A DNA stretch of 64,000 nt from Achromobacter pestifer (GCF_902859625.1 NZ_CADIJX010000001.1:682001-746000); one strand, 5' to 3'; numbered from the stretch's first letter, positions 23,498 through 31,423 are shown. A program made the numbers and translations. Notes: generated by a model from the letters alone, not told the origin.

Positions 23498-24694
23498 ATG
23501 AGTATTCTTTCTGGCTACAAGGTTCTGGACTGCTCCATCGCCATGGCGGGGCCTTTCGCGGCGCAGCGCCTGGGCGATCTGGGCGCCGACGTGATCAAGA
23601 TCGAGCCGCCCACCGGCGAATGGCAGCGGCACGCGCCGGCCGGCGGCATCACGGGCAACAAGATCAACGTGTCCTTTCTCTCGCTGAACCGCAACAAACG
23701 TTCGCTCGCGATCGATTTGAAGAGTGCCGGCGGCAAGGAGATCATCCAAAAGCTCGCGGCGCAGGCCGATGTGTTTATCCAGAACTACCGTCCCGGTGTC
23801 GCCGGCCGTCTGGGTGTGGACTACGAGACCCTGTCGGCGCTGAACCCGCGCCTTATCTACGTATCGATGTCAGGCTTCGGCGAAGACGGCCCCTATGTCA
23901 CGCGCCCAGGTCAGGACCTGTTGTTGCAGGCGATGTCGGGCGCAATGCTGTCATCGGGCCGTGCGGGCGAAGCGCCACGCGCGGCAGGCCAGTATGTGGT
24001 CGACGCCGTCACCGCGTATTGCGCCTTCGAAGGCGTGCTGGCCGCGCTGCTGCACCGCGAACGTACCGGCGAAGGCCAGAAGGTCGAGGTCAACATGCTG
24101 GATGCGATCACCACGATCCAGATGCAGGAGCTCTCGGTCTACACCGTGGGGCACAAGCCGCAGGTGCGCAGTGCCGAGCCGCATGCCCACGTGTACATCC
24201 GCGCACCCTATGGCACCTTCGCGACGAGCGACGGCTATCTGGCGCTTGCCATGCCCGACATGAAAGTGCTGGCGCGCGTGACCGAAGAGCCGCGCCTGGC
24301 GGAGTACACAGGCGAGCGCGACGGTTGGGAAAAGCGCGACGAAATCTATGCGCTCGTGCGCGACACACTCGCAAAGGCCTCGACGGCCGACTGGTTCGCC
24401 AAGCTCGATGCCGCCGGCATCTGGTGCAGTCCCGTCTATGGATACGCCGATCTGGTCGACGATCCGCAGATCGCGCACAACGGTACCTTCGTTGAGTATG
24501 AGCATCCGACCGAAGGCAAGATCAAGACCCCGGGTTTTCCGATCCGCTTTTCCAAGACGCCGAGCCAGGTGGTGCGCGGCGCACCGCTTACCGGCCAACA
24601 CACCGACGAAGTGCTGCGCGATTTTGGCTTCAGCGCCGAAGAGATCGCCGCCCATGCGGCCTCGGGCGCGGTGCTGCGTGGAGTCTCGGAATGA
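23498..24694 (+). CDS. CaiB/BaiF family (type III) CoA-transferase
   Basis: 398 residues. The N-terminus reads YKVLDCSIAMAGPFAAQRLGDLGADVIKIEPPTGEWQR, the family signature, followed by NRNKRSLAIDLKSAGGKEII, GFGEDGPY and the catalytic-aspartate segment QYVVDAVTAYCAFEGVLAALLHRERTGEGQKVEVNMLDA. Type III transferases move CoA between carboxylic acids through an aspartyl-CoA intermediate. Its place among sugar-modifying enzymes is unusual: it implies that a sugar-derived acid is activated to a CoA thioester and then processed by the enoyl-CoA hydratase three genes on. It overlaps the next gene by ATGA. Confidence 0.92.
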   Translation: MSILSGYKVLDCSIAMAGPFAAQRLGDLGADVIKIEPPTGEWQRHAPAGGITGNKINVSFLSLNRNKRSLAIDLKSAGGKEIIQKLAAQADVFIQNYRPGVAGRLGVDYETLSALNPRLIYVSMSGFGEDGPYVTRPGQDLLLQAMSGAMLSSGRAGEAPRAAGQYVVDAVTAYCAFEGVLAALLHRERTGEGQKVEVNMLDAITTIQMQELSVYTVGHKPQVRSAEPHAHVYIRAPYGTFATSDGYLALAMPDMKVLARVTEEPRLAEYTGERDGWEKRDEIYALVRDTLAKASTADWFAKLDAAGIWCSPVYGYADLVDDPQIAHNGTFVEYEHPTEGKIKTPGFPIRFSKTPSQVVRGAPLTGQHTDEVLRDFGFSAEEIAAHAASGAVLRGVSE

Positions 24695-25839
24695 GCGAGC
24701 CCGCCCTTCCCTACCGCGGCCTTACCTGGGACCATCCACGCGGCTTCAATGCCCTGCACGCCGCCACCGCACAGACGCCGCTGGTGCACTGGGACAAGCA
24801 GTCGCTCGAAGGCTTCGAATCGGCGCCCATCGCCGAACTCTGCGCCCGCTATGACCTGGTGGTGCTGGATCACCCCCATCTGGGCGAGGCCCTGGCGCAT
24901 GATTGCCTGCAAGCGCTTGACACCGTGTTCGCGCCCAACGAGCTGGCGCGGATCGCGCGAGATAGCATCGGGCTGTCGTACGACAGCTATCGCATGGCCG
25001 ATCGCCAATGGGCGCTGCCGCTGGACGCCGCCACGCAGGTCATGGCCACGCGCGCCGATCGGCTCGACGGCCCCGCGCCGCGCACCTGGTGCGAGGTGCT
25101 GACGCAGTCCCAACGCAGCGGCGCGGTCGCGCTCAGTTGGGGCGGTCCACACCCCTTCCTGTCGCTGCTGTCGATCGCGGCCGCCATCGCGCCCGATACC
25201 GACCTGCGCCCGCATGGCGCTTGGCACGACGAGGCGACGCTTTCCACCGCGTGCGATGTGCTCAGCGAATTGGCGCGGCTCACGCCCGCGCACGCCCTGG
25301 CTTACAACCCGATCGCGCTGCTCGGCCACATGAGCTCGCGCGATGACATCGCGCTCTGTCCGCTCGTCTATGGCTATGTGAACTACGCCACCTCTGCGGT
25401 GGCGAAACCGCTCACGTTCCACGACGCGCCCAAGGCCGAAGCGGGCAGGCCCGGCTCGATCCTCGGCGGCACCGGCATTGCGATATCACGGCGCTGCATC
25501 GTGGGGCCGGAGTTGCGCGCGCATCTATTGTGGTTGCTCGCGGCCGATACCCAAAGCCGCTTCGTCCCGCAGCACGAAGGACAGCCAAGCCATCGTGGCA
25601 GTTGGGCCGATGCGAACGTGAATGCGGCGAGCGGCAACTTCTATGCCAATACGGCCTGCACTCTTGAAGCCGCCTCGATCCGGCCGCGACACGATGGCTA
25701 CATCGCCTTCCAGATCGAGGCCTCGCAGTTCCTGCGTGACGGCGTCGCCGCCCGCGCATCCTCTCACTCATTGGCGCGCGGCCTGACTCAGCGTTTCCAG
25801 GCCAGCCTGGCCAGCGCCCCAAAGCACACCACAACTTAA
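24691..25839 (+). CDS. Solute-binding-protein-like protein without signal peptide
   Basis: 382 residues. The chain resembles extracellular solute-binding proteins of family 1: GLTWDHPRGFNALHAATAQ at the start, YDLVVLDHPHLGEAL, LSYDSYRMADRQWALPLDAATQVMATRADRL, GPRTW-like PRTWCEVLTQSQRSG, and a C-terminal AISRRC and FYANTACTLEAASIRPRHDG region. But it begins MSEPALPYRGL with no hydrophobic or lipoprotein signal, and the start overlaps the CoA-transferase stop, so the protein is apparently cytosolic. No permease genes follow. It may be a binding protein recruited as a sensor, chaperone or enzyme. Family placement is by resemblance only. Confidence 0.65.
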   Translation: MSEPALPYRGLTWDHPRGFNALHAATAQTPLVHWDKQSLEGFESAPIAELCARYDLVVLDHPHLGEALAHDCLQALDTVFAPNELARIARDSIGLSYDSYRMADRQWALPLDAATQVMATRADRLDGPAPRTWCEVLTQSQRSGAVALSWGGPHPFLSLLSIAAAIAPDTDLRPHGAWHDEATLSTACDVLSELARLTPAHALAYNPIALLGHMSSRDDIALCPLVYGYVNYATSAVAKPLTFHDAPKAEAGRPGSILGGTGIAISRRCIVGPELRAHLLWLLAADTQSRFVPQHEGQPSHRGSWADANVNAASGNFYANTACTLEAASIRPRHDGYIAFQIEASQFLRDGVAARASSHSLARGLTQRFQASLASAPKHTTT

Positions 25840-25849
25840 GGATTTCGAC

Positions 25850-26620
25850 GTGAGCGCACTCGTCAATCTCAGTATCGATGGCCATGTCGCCATCATCGAA
25901 CTCAATCGTCCCGAGAAGCTGAACGCGATGACGCCGGAGATGGCCGACCTGCTGATCGCGGCGGTGGAGCAATGCAACACCGACTCGCAGGTGCGCGCGG
26001 TGATCCTGACCGGCGCGGGCCCCAAGGCTTTCTGCGCCGGTTCGGACATTACCGAGCTTGACCGCTACGCCACGCCCTGGGATTTTCGCAATCGGCTCGA
26101 CTACTGCGACTGCGTGCGCATGTTGAAGAAGCCCACGGTGGCGGCGATCAACGGCTATACCTTCGGCGGCGGCCTGGAGATGGCGTTGGCCTGCGATATC
26201 CGCATCGCCTCGGACAACGCGCGCCTGGGCGCGCCCGAGATCAAGCTGGGTTGGATCGGCGGCGGCGGCATGACGGCGCAGCTGGTCCATGCGGTCGGCC
26301 CAAGCAACGCCGCACTGATGGTGCTGACCGGCGATCCCATCCGCGCCGAGCAGGCGCTGGCCTGGGGCCTGGTGAGCGATGTGGTGCCGCAGGAGCAGTT
26401 GCGCGAACGCGCGCAAGCGGTTGCCGCCACCATCGCCTCGCGCGCGCCTATCGCGGCCGAGACGGCCCGCGTCAATCTGCGCGCCGCGCTGTCGATGCCG
26501 CTTGAAAAAGCCGTGGAATACGAGCGCGATCTGCAGGCGATCTGCTTCGCCACCGCCGACGCCAAGGAAGGCCGGAAAGCATTTGAAGAAAAGCGCGCGC
26601 CGAAGTTCGAGCGGCGCTGA
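25850..26620 (+). CDS. Enoyl-CoA hydratase/isomerase family protein
   Basis: 256 residues. The crotonase fold is evident: VAIIELNRPEKLNAMTPEM, the oxyanion-hole segment GPKAFCAGSDITELD, and INGYTFGGGLEMALACDIRIASDNARLGAPEIKLGWIGGGG with the catalytic acid region. Crotonase-family enzymes hydrate, isomerise or cleave acyl-CoA thioesters. It closes the operon 10 bp after the solute-binding-like gene and pairs logically with the CoA-transferase. A short hairpin with TTT follows at 26629-26648. Confidence 0.9.
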   Translation: MSALVNLSIDGHVAIIELNRPEKLNAMTPEMADLLIAAVEQCNTDSQVRAVILTGAGPKAFCAGSDITELDRYATPWDFRNRLDYCDCVRMLKKPTVAAINGYTFGGGLEMALACDIRIASDNARLGAPEIKLGWIGGGGMTAQLVHAVGPSNAALMVLTGDPIRAEQALAWGLVSDVVPQEQLRERAQAVAATIASRAPIAAETARVNLRAALSMPLEKAVEYERDLQAICFATADAKEGRKAFEEKRAPKFERR

Positions 26621-26628
26621 CGGGTGCG

Positions 26629-26648
26629 GCGCCGCCCCGGGGCGCTTT
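26629..26648 (+). terminator. Weak intrinsic terminator of the sugar/CoA operon
   Basis: GCGCC (26629-26633) and GGCGC (26641-26645) can pair around a 7-nt GC-rich loop and are followed by TTT, 9 bp past the enoyl-CoA hydratase stop. The short stem and tail make it a weak candidate. Confidence 0.4.
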
Positions 26649-26650
26649 AC

Positions 26651-26672
26651 CTACGTCGTTCCGACCCGTAGC
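26651..26672 (+). repeat. Hairpin repeat, copy 1
   Basis: A 22-bp element starting CTACGTCGTTCCGAC and ending GTAGC. CTAC pairs with GTAG and GTCG with CGAC around a TTC loop, leaving a 2-base CC bulge. A second copy lies at 27476-27497 in the same orientation, with 20 of 22 bases identical and the only differences in the bulge (CC versus TG). The two copies bracket the Imm11-like gene. Confidence 0.75.
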
Positions 26673-26731
26673 GTTGACTGCGCTTAGGTTGGCTCTGCGG
26701 CGCAATTCACGGCGAGTTGTTCAGAACATCC

Positions 26732-27436
26732 TCAGATATGGGCCACATCGCGCAACCGTACGCCGGAAAAGTTAGCCGCATTCAATGCGTCAAACATCGC
26801 GCGGTCGCAGATGGGAGGTGCTCCCATGCGATCCTGGCGGAAGATATGGGCATCTCCCACAACATCCTGTTTGAACACCAAGCTGGCCCCGCCGACGAGG
26901 CTATAGAGCTTCTCGTCCTCGCCGGTCTGATAATTGTGGTCGAGCTTGATCCTCACGCGAGAGGAGGCTTCATCCAGGGCATCGAGTCTGCGCAGCACAT
27001 TGCCTAGGTAGTACTGAGGACCGGGGCTCCCGTCAGCAAGGCTGAAGTCGCATGCCACAAATGCAAACGCCTCGGCGTCCATCTGCTCGAACAGCTGCTT
27101 CAAAGGCTCCGACACAATCCAAATGCCGGCGAGCTCTTCCAGATCGCGTGGCAATCCGCCCTTCTCCGGTACATGAACCAGGTGGGGACGCTCCGGATAC
27201 TGATTTGGCATTCCGTCAGGACGCGAGACGACATTCATCCCCGGATGGATCAGCTTCTCTTCGTTGGCGATTTCTATGCCGGGAACCGCGCCGTTGCCCC
27301 GGAAGCTGGCGTCGATTAGAAAAAATTCACCCTCATGAGATGGGGCTCCGACTGAAATTTCAATGGCGGTGGGTTCGGTCACGGTGGCTTCCATCCTGAT
27401 GTGTCGCGGCTGTGGCGGGCCAGGCATCTTCTTCAA
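26732..27436 (-). CDS. Imm11-like (DUF1629) putative orphan immunity protein
   Basis: 234 residues from TTG 27436, which has GGAG six bases upstream; an ATG at 27427 is an alternative without such a site. The C-terminal half (about 110-234) has the pattern of Imm11/DUF1629: QYYLGNVLRRLDALDEASSR, an acidic strand-rich middle, AHIFRQDRMGAPPICDRAMFDALNAANFSGVRLRD. Imm11 proteins neutralise toxins of polymorphic or contact-dependent systems, but no toxin, VgrG or PAAR gene is adjacent. No signal peptide, so it acts in the cytosol. The gene is bracketed by two hairpin repeats, suggesting insertion as a cassette. Family assignment rests on motif resemblance. Confidence 0.65.
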   Translation of the reverse strand: MKKMPGPPQPRHIRMEATVTEPTAIEISVGAPSHEGEFFLIDASFRGNGAVPGIEIANEEKLIHPGMNVVSRPDGMPNQYPERPHLVHVPEKGGLPRDLEELAGIWIVSEPLKQLFEQMDAEAFAFVACDFSLADGSPGPQYYLGNVLRRLDALDEASSRVRIKLDHNYQTGEDEKLYSLVGGASLVFKQDVVGDAHIFRQDRMGAPPICDRAMFDALNAANFSGVRLRDVAHI

Positions 27437-27475
27437 GGAAATCTCCGATTCAAGGAGGCTCAGAAATTCTACCGG

Positions 27476-27497
27476 CTACGTCGTTCCGACTGGTAGC
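27476..27497 (+). repeat. Hairpin repeat, copy 2
   Basis: Same element as at 26651-26672: CTACGTCGTTCCGAC, bulge TG, then GTAGC. It abuts the lysR stop codon (27498-27500) and lies 40 bp upstream of the Imm11-like start. Confidence 0.75.
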
Positions 27498-28373
27498 TCA
27501 TTCGGCCAAGTGCTTGCGCAGAAACTCGATGAAGCGCTGCGTCTTCGCCGGAAGCAGCCGTGTCTCGGTGATGGCGTAGACCGGAATGGGACTGCCTTGC
27601 CACTGCGGCAGCAGGCGATGCAATCGTCCATTGGCGACGTCGTCTGCGGCGAGTTCCTCGGGCATCAACACGATGCCCATCCCCATCGTCGCCAGGCGCC
27701 GAATCATGCCGACGTTGTTGACCACGAATCGGCTGCCTACCGAGATCGTGGTCGTTCGTGTGCCGTCGTGCAGCGTCCAGATATTGGTTTTCGCCATGCC
27801 AAGGCATTCGTGCCGGGCCAAGTCAGCGGGCTCGCTGGGTTCTCCTGAGCGTCCAAGATAATCCGGGGCCGCGTAGAGACAGGTCGAAAGCCGAGCCAAC
27901 TCCCGCGCAATCAGTTGTGAGTTTTCGGACTCCCCTATGCGGATCGCCACATCGAAGGGCTCGCTGACCAGATCGACCCGCCGCGGGGTCAAGTCGAGGT
28001 CGAACGTGATGCCGGGGTAGTCCCGGGCGAATTCGGCGATCAACGGAGCCAAGTAGGTGACCGCGAAATCCACCGTCAAGGACACGCGCAGCATGCCGCT
28101 GGGTTGCGCCAGCATTTCCCCCAGTTGCTCGTGCGCGAGCCGAGCCTCATCGACGATGCGCTTGCAGCGCTCGAAGTAAATCTGGCCGGCCTCTGTCAGT
28201 TCGACCTTGCGTGTCGTGCGGTGCAGTAGCCGCAGGCCGATCGCCTTCTCCAACATGCTGATTCGGCGCGACAGCGTGGAGTTCGGCATCCCGATCGCCT
28301 CTGCGGCGCCCCGGAAACCCTTGGCTTTAACGACCTCGACGAACAAGGCCATGTCATTCAAACGTTCTTCCAT
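27498..28373 (-). CDS. LysR family transcriptional regulator
   Basis: 291 residues from ATG 28373, chosen because GGTGGAG lies seven bases upstream and because MEERLNDMALFVEVVKAKGFRGAAEAIGMPNSTLSRRISMLEKAIGLRLLHRTTRKVELTEAG is the standard LysR start and HTH. The effector domain follows (LRVSLTVDFAVTYLAPLIAEFARDYPGITFDLDLTPRRVDLVSEPFDVAIRIGE, the CrgA-like subgroup). It diverges from the Old Yellow Enzyme gene at 28475 and probably regulates it, perhaps in response to an electrophile or quinone. Its ribosome-binding site is inside the palindrome at 28372-28403. Confidence 0.9.
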   Translation of the reverse strand: MEERLNDMALFVEVVKAKGFRGAAEAIGMPNSTLSRRISMLEKAIGLRLLHRTTRKVELTEAGQIYFERCKRIVDEARLAHEQLGEMLAQPSGMLRVSLTVDFAVTYLAPLIAEFARDYPGITFDLDLTPRRVDLVSEPFDVAIRIGESENSQLIARELARLSTCLYAAPDYLGRSGEPSEPADLARHECLGMAKTNIWTLHDGTRTTTISVGSRFVVNNVGMIRRLATMGMGIVLMPEELAADDVANGRLHRLLPQWQGSPIPVYAITETRLLPAKTQRFIEFLRKHLAE

Positions 28374-28403
28374 AACATTGCTCCACCAATGGAGCAATGT
28401 TAT
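28372..28403 (-). promoter_or_regulatory. Perfect palindrome containing the lysR ribosome-binding site
   Basis: ATAACATTGCTCCA (28372-28385) and TGGAGCAATGTTAT (28390-28403) are perfect 14-bp inverted arms with a CCAA spacer. On the lysR strand the arm next to the gene contains the Shine-Dalgarno GGAG and runs into the first two bases of the start codon. It could be a LysR binding site, an RNA hairpin that hides the translation start, or both. Confidence 0.75.
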
Positions 28404-28439
28404 CCAATCTGGCATCTTTATTCCAATTTCAAAGAGCGC

Positions 28440-28474
28440 GATGATTTCTCTACCGTCAATCAGAGGAAATCATC
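28440..28474 (+). promoter_or_regulatory. Inverted repeat containing the OYE ribosome-binding site
   Basis: GATGATTTCTCT (28440-28451) and AGAGGAAATCATC (28462-28474) pair over 12 base pairs with one bulged base and a 10-nt loop. The right arm includes the AGAGGA Shine-Dalgarno sequence and ends directly before the ATG at 28475. Confidence 0.7.
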
Positions 28475-29551
28475 ATGAGCAAGCTCTTCACGCCCGTCCG
28501 TATCGGACGCTACACCCTGCCCAATCGTCTGGTCATGGCTCCCATGACCCGCTCGCGCGCCGATGACGCGACCGGCGTACCGACCGGTTTGGTCACCACT
28601 TATTATGCTCAGCGCGCCGACGCCGGCCTGATCATCAGTGAAGGCGTATACCCCTCGGCGACCGGCAAGGGCTACGTGCGTACGCCCGGCATCATCGACG
28701 ACGCGCAGGTCGCGGCCTGGAAACAGGTCTCAGAAGCGGTACACGCCAAGGGCGGACGCATCTTCATGCAGTTGATGCACAGCGGACGCATCTCGCATCC
28801 GTCGATGCAGCCCGGCGGCGCGCTGCCCGTGGCGCCGTCGGCGATTAACCCCCAAGGCCAGTCTTGGACCGCCAGCGGCCCGCAGGACTACGCCCTGCCG
28901 CACGCATTGACCGGAGCCGAGATCGCCGGCGTTGTCGAAGACTATCGCACCGCCACCCGACGAGCGCTGGAAGCCGGATTTGACGGCGTCGAGTTGCACA
29001 GCGCTTCGGGCTATCTGCCCGAGCAGTTCCTGTCGTCGGGCAGCAACCAGCGCACGGACGAATACGGCGGCTCCGTCGCCAACCGCGCCCGCTTCGTGCT
29101 GGACGTGCTCAAGGCCATGATCGACGAAGCGGGCGGCGATCGCATCGGCCTGAAGATTTCACCTGAGATGAACTTCAACAGCATCTCCGACGCCACGCCG
29201 CAGGAAACCTACACCTATCTGGTTGATCAGTTGGACGGCCTCGACCTGGCCTATCTGCACGTGGCCCTGTTCGGCCCGACCAGCGTCGATTACCACGCGC
29301 TGCTGCGCCCGCGCTTCAAGGGGGCCTACCTGATCGGCAGCGGACTGAACCAGGCCAAGGCCGAAGCCATCCTGAGCCACGGCAAGGCCGACGCAACGGT
29401 GTTCGGCGGAGCCTTCCTGGCCAACCCGGACCTGCCCGAACGCTTCCGCCAGGGCGCGGCGCTCAATGCGCCAGACAAGAACACCTTCTACTCGCCCGGC
29501 GCCAAGGGCTACATCGACTATCCCTCCTTGAGCGACAGCGCCACCGCCTGA
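28475..29551 (+). CDS. Old Yellow Enzyme family alkene reductase (NemA-like)
   Basis: 358 residues, the normal length. FMN-barrel motifs are LFTPVRIGRYTLPNRLVMAPMTRSRA, IFMQLMHSGRISHP and DGVELHSASGYLPEQFLSSGSNQRTDEYGGS; near the end FGGAFLANPDLPERFRQG. The substrate-binding pair is H175 with S178, where most OYEs have His/Asn or His/His. OYEs reduce activated alkenes, nitro compounds and quinones with NAD(P)H in the cytosol. Divergent from lysR, it probably belongs to an electrophile-responsive detoxification pair. No partner genes follow; a 229-bp gene-free gap separates it from the next gene. Confidence 0.92.
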   Translation: MSKLFTPVRIGRYTLPNRLVMAPMTRSRADDATGVPTGLVTTYYAQRADAGLIISEGVYPSATGKGYVRTPGIIDDAQVAAWKQVSEAVHAKGGRIFMQLMHSGRISHPSMQPGGALPVAPSAINPQGQSWTASGPQDYALPHALTGAEIAGVVEDYRTATRRALEAGFDGVELHSASGYLPEQFLSSGSNQRTDEYGGSVANRARFVLDVLKAMIDEAGGDRIGLKISPEMNFNSISDATPQETYTYLVDQLDGLDLAYLHVALFGPTSVDYHALLRPRFKGAYLIGSGLNQAKAEAILSHGKADATVFGGAFLANPDLPERFRQGAALNAPDKNTFYSPGAKGYIDYPSLSDSATA

Positions 29552-29780
29552 GAACGCCGCCCTGCTTCACCGTGCCAACCACGCCGGCCGTGTCCGCGCC
29601 TTCGGTCTGCGTGGCGATCCCTTGGACCACCGCCCGATTATCATCAGCCGCCCTTTCGCACCCGCCACCCGTCAGCTTCGAGTCGCCCTTTCCTACGGGC
29701 GATTTCAAGCCGTGATTTCCCACGCCTGGGCATGGCGCTTGCTGTTCCGTTGCGAGCCCCCTTCGCAGCGCGCATAAAAC

Positions 29781-30806
29781 ATGCCCCTACTTGCAACCTT
29801 GCCCGAGCATTCCTCCCTTGAAGACATATTGCTGGGGGATAGGCCCCTTGCGCCGGGAATGGCAATGCAAGCCCTGGTGAATGCGGGATACGACCGTTTG
29901 CCGTTGCCAGGAGGCGGCAATACCCTTGCGCGTTGGCGCGCATTGGCCGACGTGGCTGGCGTCGATCTGTCTCTGGCCAAATTGTTTGAAGGGCACACGG
30001 ATGCGCTGGCCATATTGGCGGAGCTGGACGCGCCCGTGAACCCGCCGCCCCGCAGCGTGTGGGGAGTCTGGTGCGCGGAACCGCCAACGCATCGGGTGAC
30101 TTTCTCACCGTTGGCTGACGGCCGCGTCGAGGTGACGGGAATCAAGGCGTGGTGCTCTGGCGCCGCAACCTCAAGCCACGCCCTCGTCAGCGGCTGGAAC
30201 GCGGACGGTCAGCCGGGGTTGGCGGCCGTGGCGTTGCAGCAATCGGGAGTGCTGATCTTGGAAGAGGATTGGACCGCGCCCGGCATGCGGGCAAGCGCCA
30301 CGGTCAGTGTCGCCTTCCAGCAGGCAGTGGCGACTGCGGTAGGAGCACCTGGGCAGTATGTGAATCGGCCGGGGTTCCTGCATGGGGGTGCCGGCATCGC
30401 TGCTTGCTGGTATGGAAGCCTTGAACACATTGTCAGGCGCATGCGCGCGGGCGCGTCCGGTGACTCCGTTGACCCGTTCCGGTTGGCGCATCTAGGCGCG
30501 GCGGACGTCATCCTTTGCATGGCGCGCTCCGCACTTCGCGACGCCGCCGCCGCCATCGATGCCAATCCCCACGACAGCTGTGCCCTGGCCACGGCGCGCG
30601 CCAGACTGGCCGTCGAGGCGGCAGCCGAGAGCATTCTCTCGCGGGCCGCCCGTGCCCTGGGCGCCGGCCCCTTGTGCAAGGAACCCGCTTTCGCGCAGGC
30701 CATGGCCGACCTGCCAGTATTCATCCGCCAAAGCCATGCCGAACGCGATCAAGCCGCGCACGGCGCTGCGGTTGCGCGGCTACAGGACTCCGCATGGACG
30801 CTCTAA
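29781..30806 (+). CDS. Acyl-CoA-dehydrogenase-like protein
   Basis: 341 residues, slightly shorter than usual for the family (about 380). The middle domain strand region (VWGVWCAEPPTHRVTFSPLADGRVEVTGIKAWCSGA) and the helical C-terminal domain (AVATAVGAPGQYVNRPGFLHGGAGIAACWYGSLEHIVRRM onward) resemble acyl-CoA dehydrogenases, but I cannot identify the catalytic glutamate or a strong CoA motif. It overlaps a methyltransferase and a glycosyltransferase gene, so it probably acts in a modification or small-molecule pathway, not beta-oxidation. I recall similar sets including a PIG-L deacetylase; none is seen here. Confidence 0.65.
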   Translation: MPLLATLPEHSSLEDILLGDRPLAPGMAMQALVNAGYDRLPLPGGGNTLARWRALADVAGVDLSLAKLFEGHTDALAILAELDAPVNPPPRSVWGVWCAEPPTHRVTFSPLADGRVEVTGIKAWCSGAATSSHALVSGWNADGQPGLAAVALQQSGVLILEEDWTAPGMRASATVSVAFQQAVATAVGAPGQYVNRPGFLHGGAGIAACWYGSLEHIVRRMRAGASGDSVDPFRLAHLGAADVILCMARSALRDAAAAIDANPHDSCALATARARLAVEAAAESILSRAARALGAGPLCKEPAFAQAMADLPVFIRQSHAERDQAAHGAAVARLQDSAWTL

Positions 30807-31423
30807 GCCGTCATTTCGAGCGTCTGTATCTTTCCCAGGACGATCCGTGGAACGTTCGGAGCAGTTGGTACGAGCGGCGCAAGCGCGCGTTGCTGATGGG
30901 CTGCATGAATCTCGAGCGATACGGCCATGCACTGGAATTGGGTTGCGGGAACGGGGACATGACCGTACTGCTGGCCGACCGTTGCAACCACGTCACCGCC
31001 GTCGATGTCTCGGCAACCGCGGTGCGTCATTGCCGCGCCCATATTTCGGCACGGCGGGGCGCCAGCGTAGCCGCCCTCACCATGAGCCTGCCCGATGAAT
31101 GGCCGGATATCCCAAGGGGCGGATTCGATTTGACGGTCGTCTCCGAGATAGCCTATTACCTGGACGATCACGCCCTGGGATTGTTTCTGGCCCGCATTCA
31201 CGACGGCTTGCAACCCGGCGGCGAACTGATCGCGTGCCACTGGCGGCACGACTTCAGCGACCGGCGCCAACAAACGGACGCGCTGCATGAATCCATGGCT
31301 GCCCTGCCCGGCATGACACCGCTGGTGTCTCATCAAGAAGCAGACTTCCGGCTGGATACCTGGCGAAGGGATCCCCTGAGTGGAGAGCACGGACATGATC
31401 GGCGTCTGCATCCCGGCCCATGA
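30794..31423 (+). CDS. Class I SAM-dependent methyltransferase (NodS-like)
   Basis: 209 residues from ATG 30794, overlapping the preceding gene by 13 bp. The SAM-binding motif I is ALELGCGNGDMTVLLADRC, followed by VTAVDVSATAVRHCRAH (motif II), FDLTVVSEIAYYLDD (motif IV region) and LQPGGELIACHWRH. The N-terminus HFERLYLSQDDPWNVRSSWYERRKRALLM is like NodS-family N-methyltransferases, which methylate amino sugars. The partner glycosyltransferase overlaps by 29 bp, suggesting a common product such as a modified glycoconjugate. The acceptor is unknown. Confidence 0.82.
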   Translation: MDALSRHFERLYLSQDDPWNVRSSWYERRKRALLMGCMNLERYGHALELGCGNGDMTVLLADRCNHVTAVDVSATAVRHCRAHISARRGASVAALTMSLPDEWPDIPRGGFDLTVVSEIAYYLDDHALGLFLARIHDGLQPGGELIACHWRHDFSDRRQQTDALHESMAALPGMTPLVSHQEADFRLDTWRRDPLSGEHGHDRRLHPGP

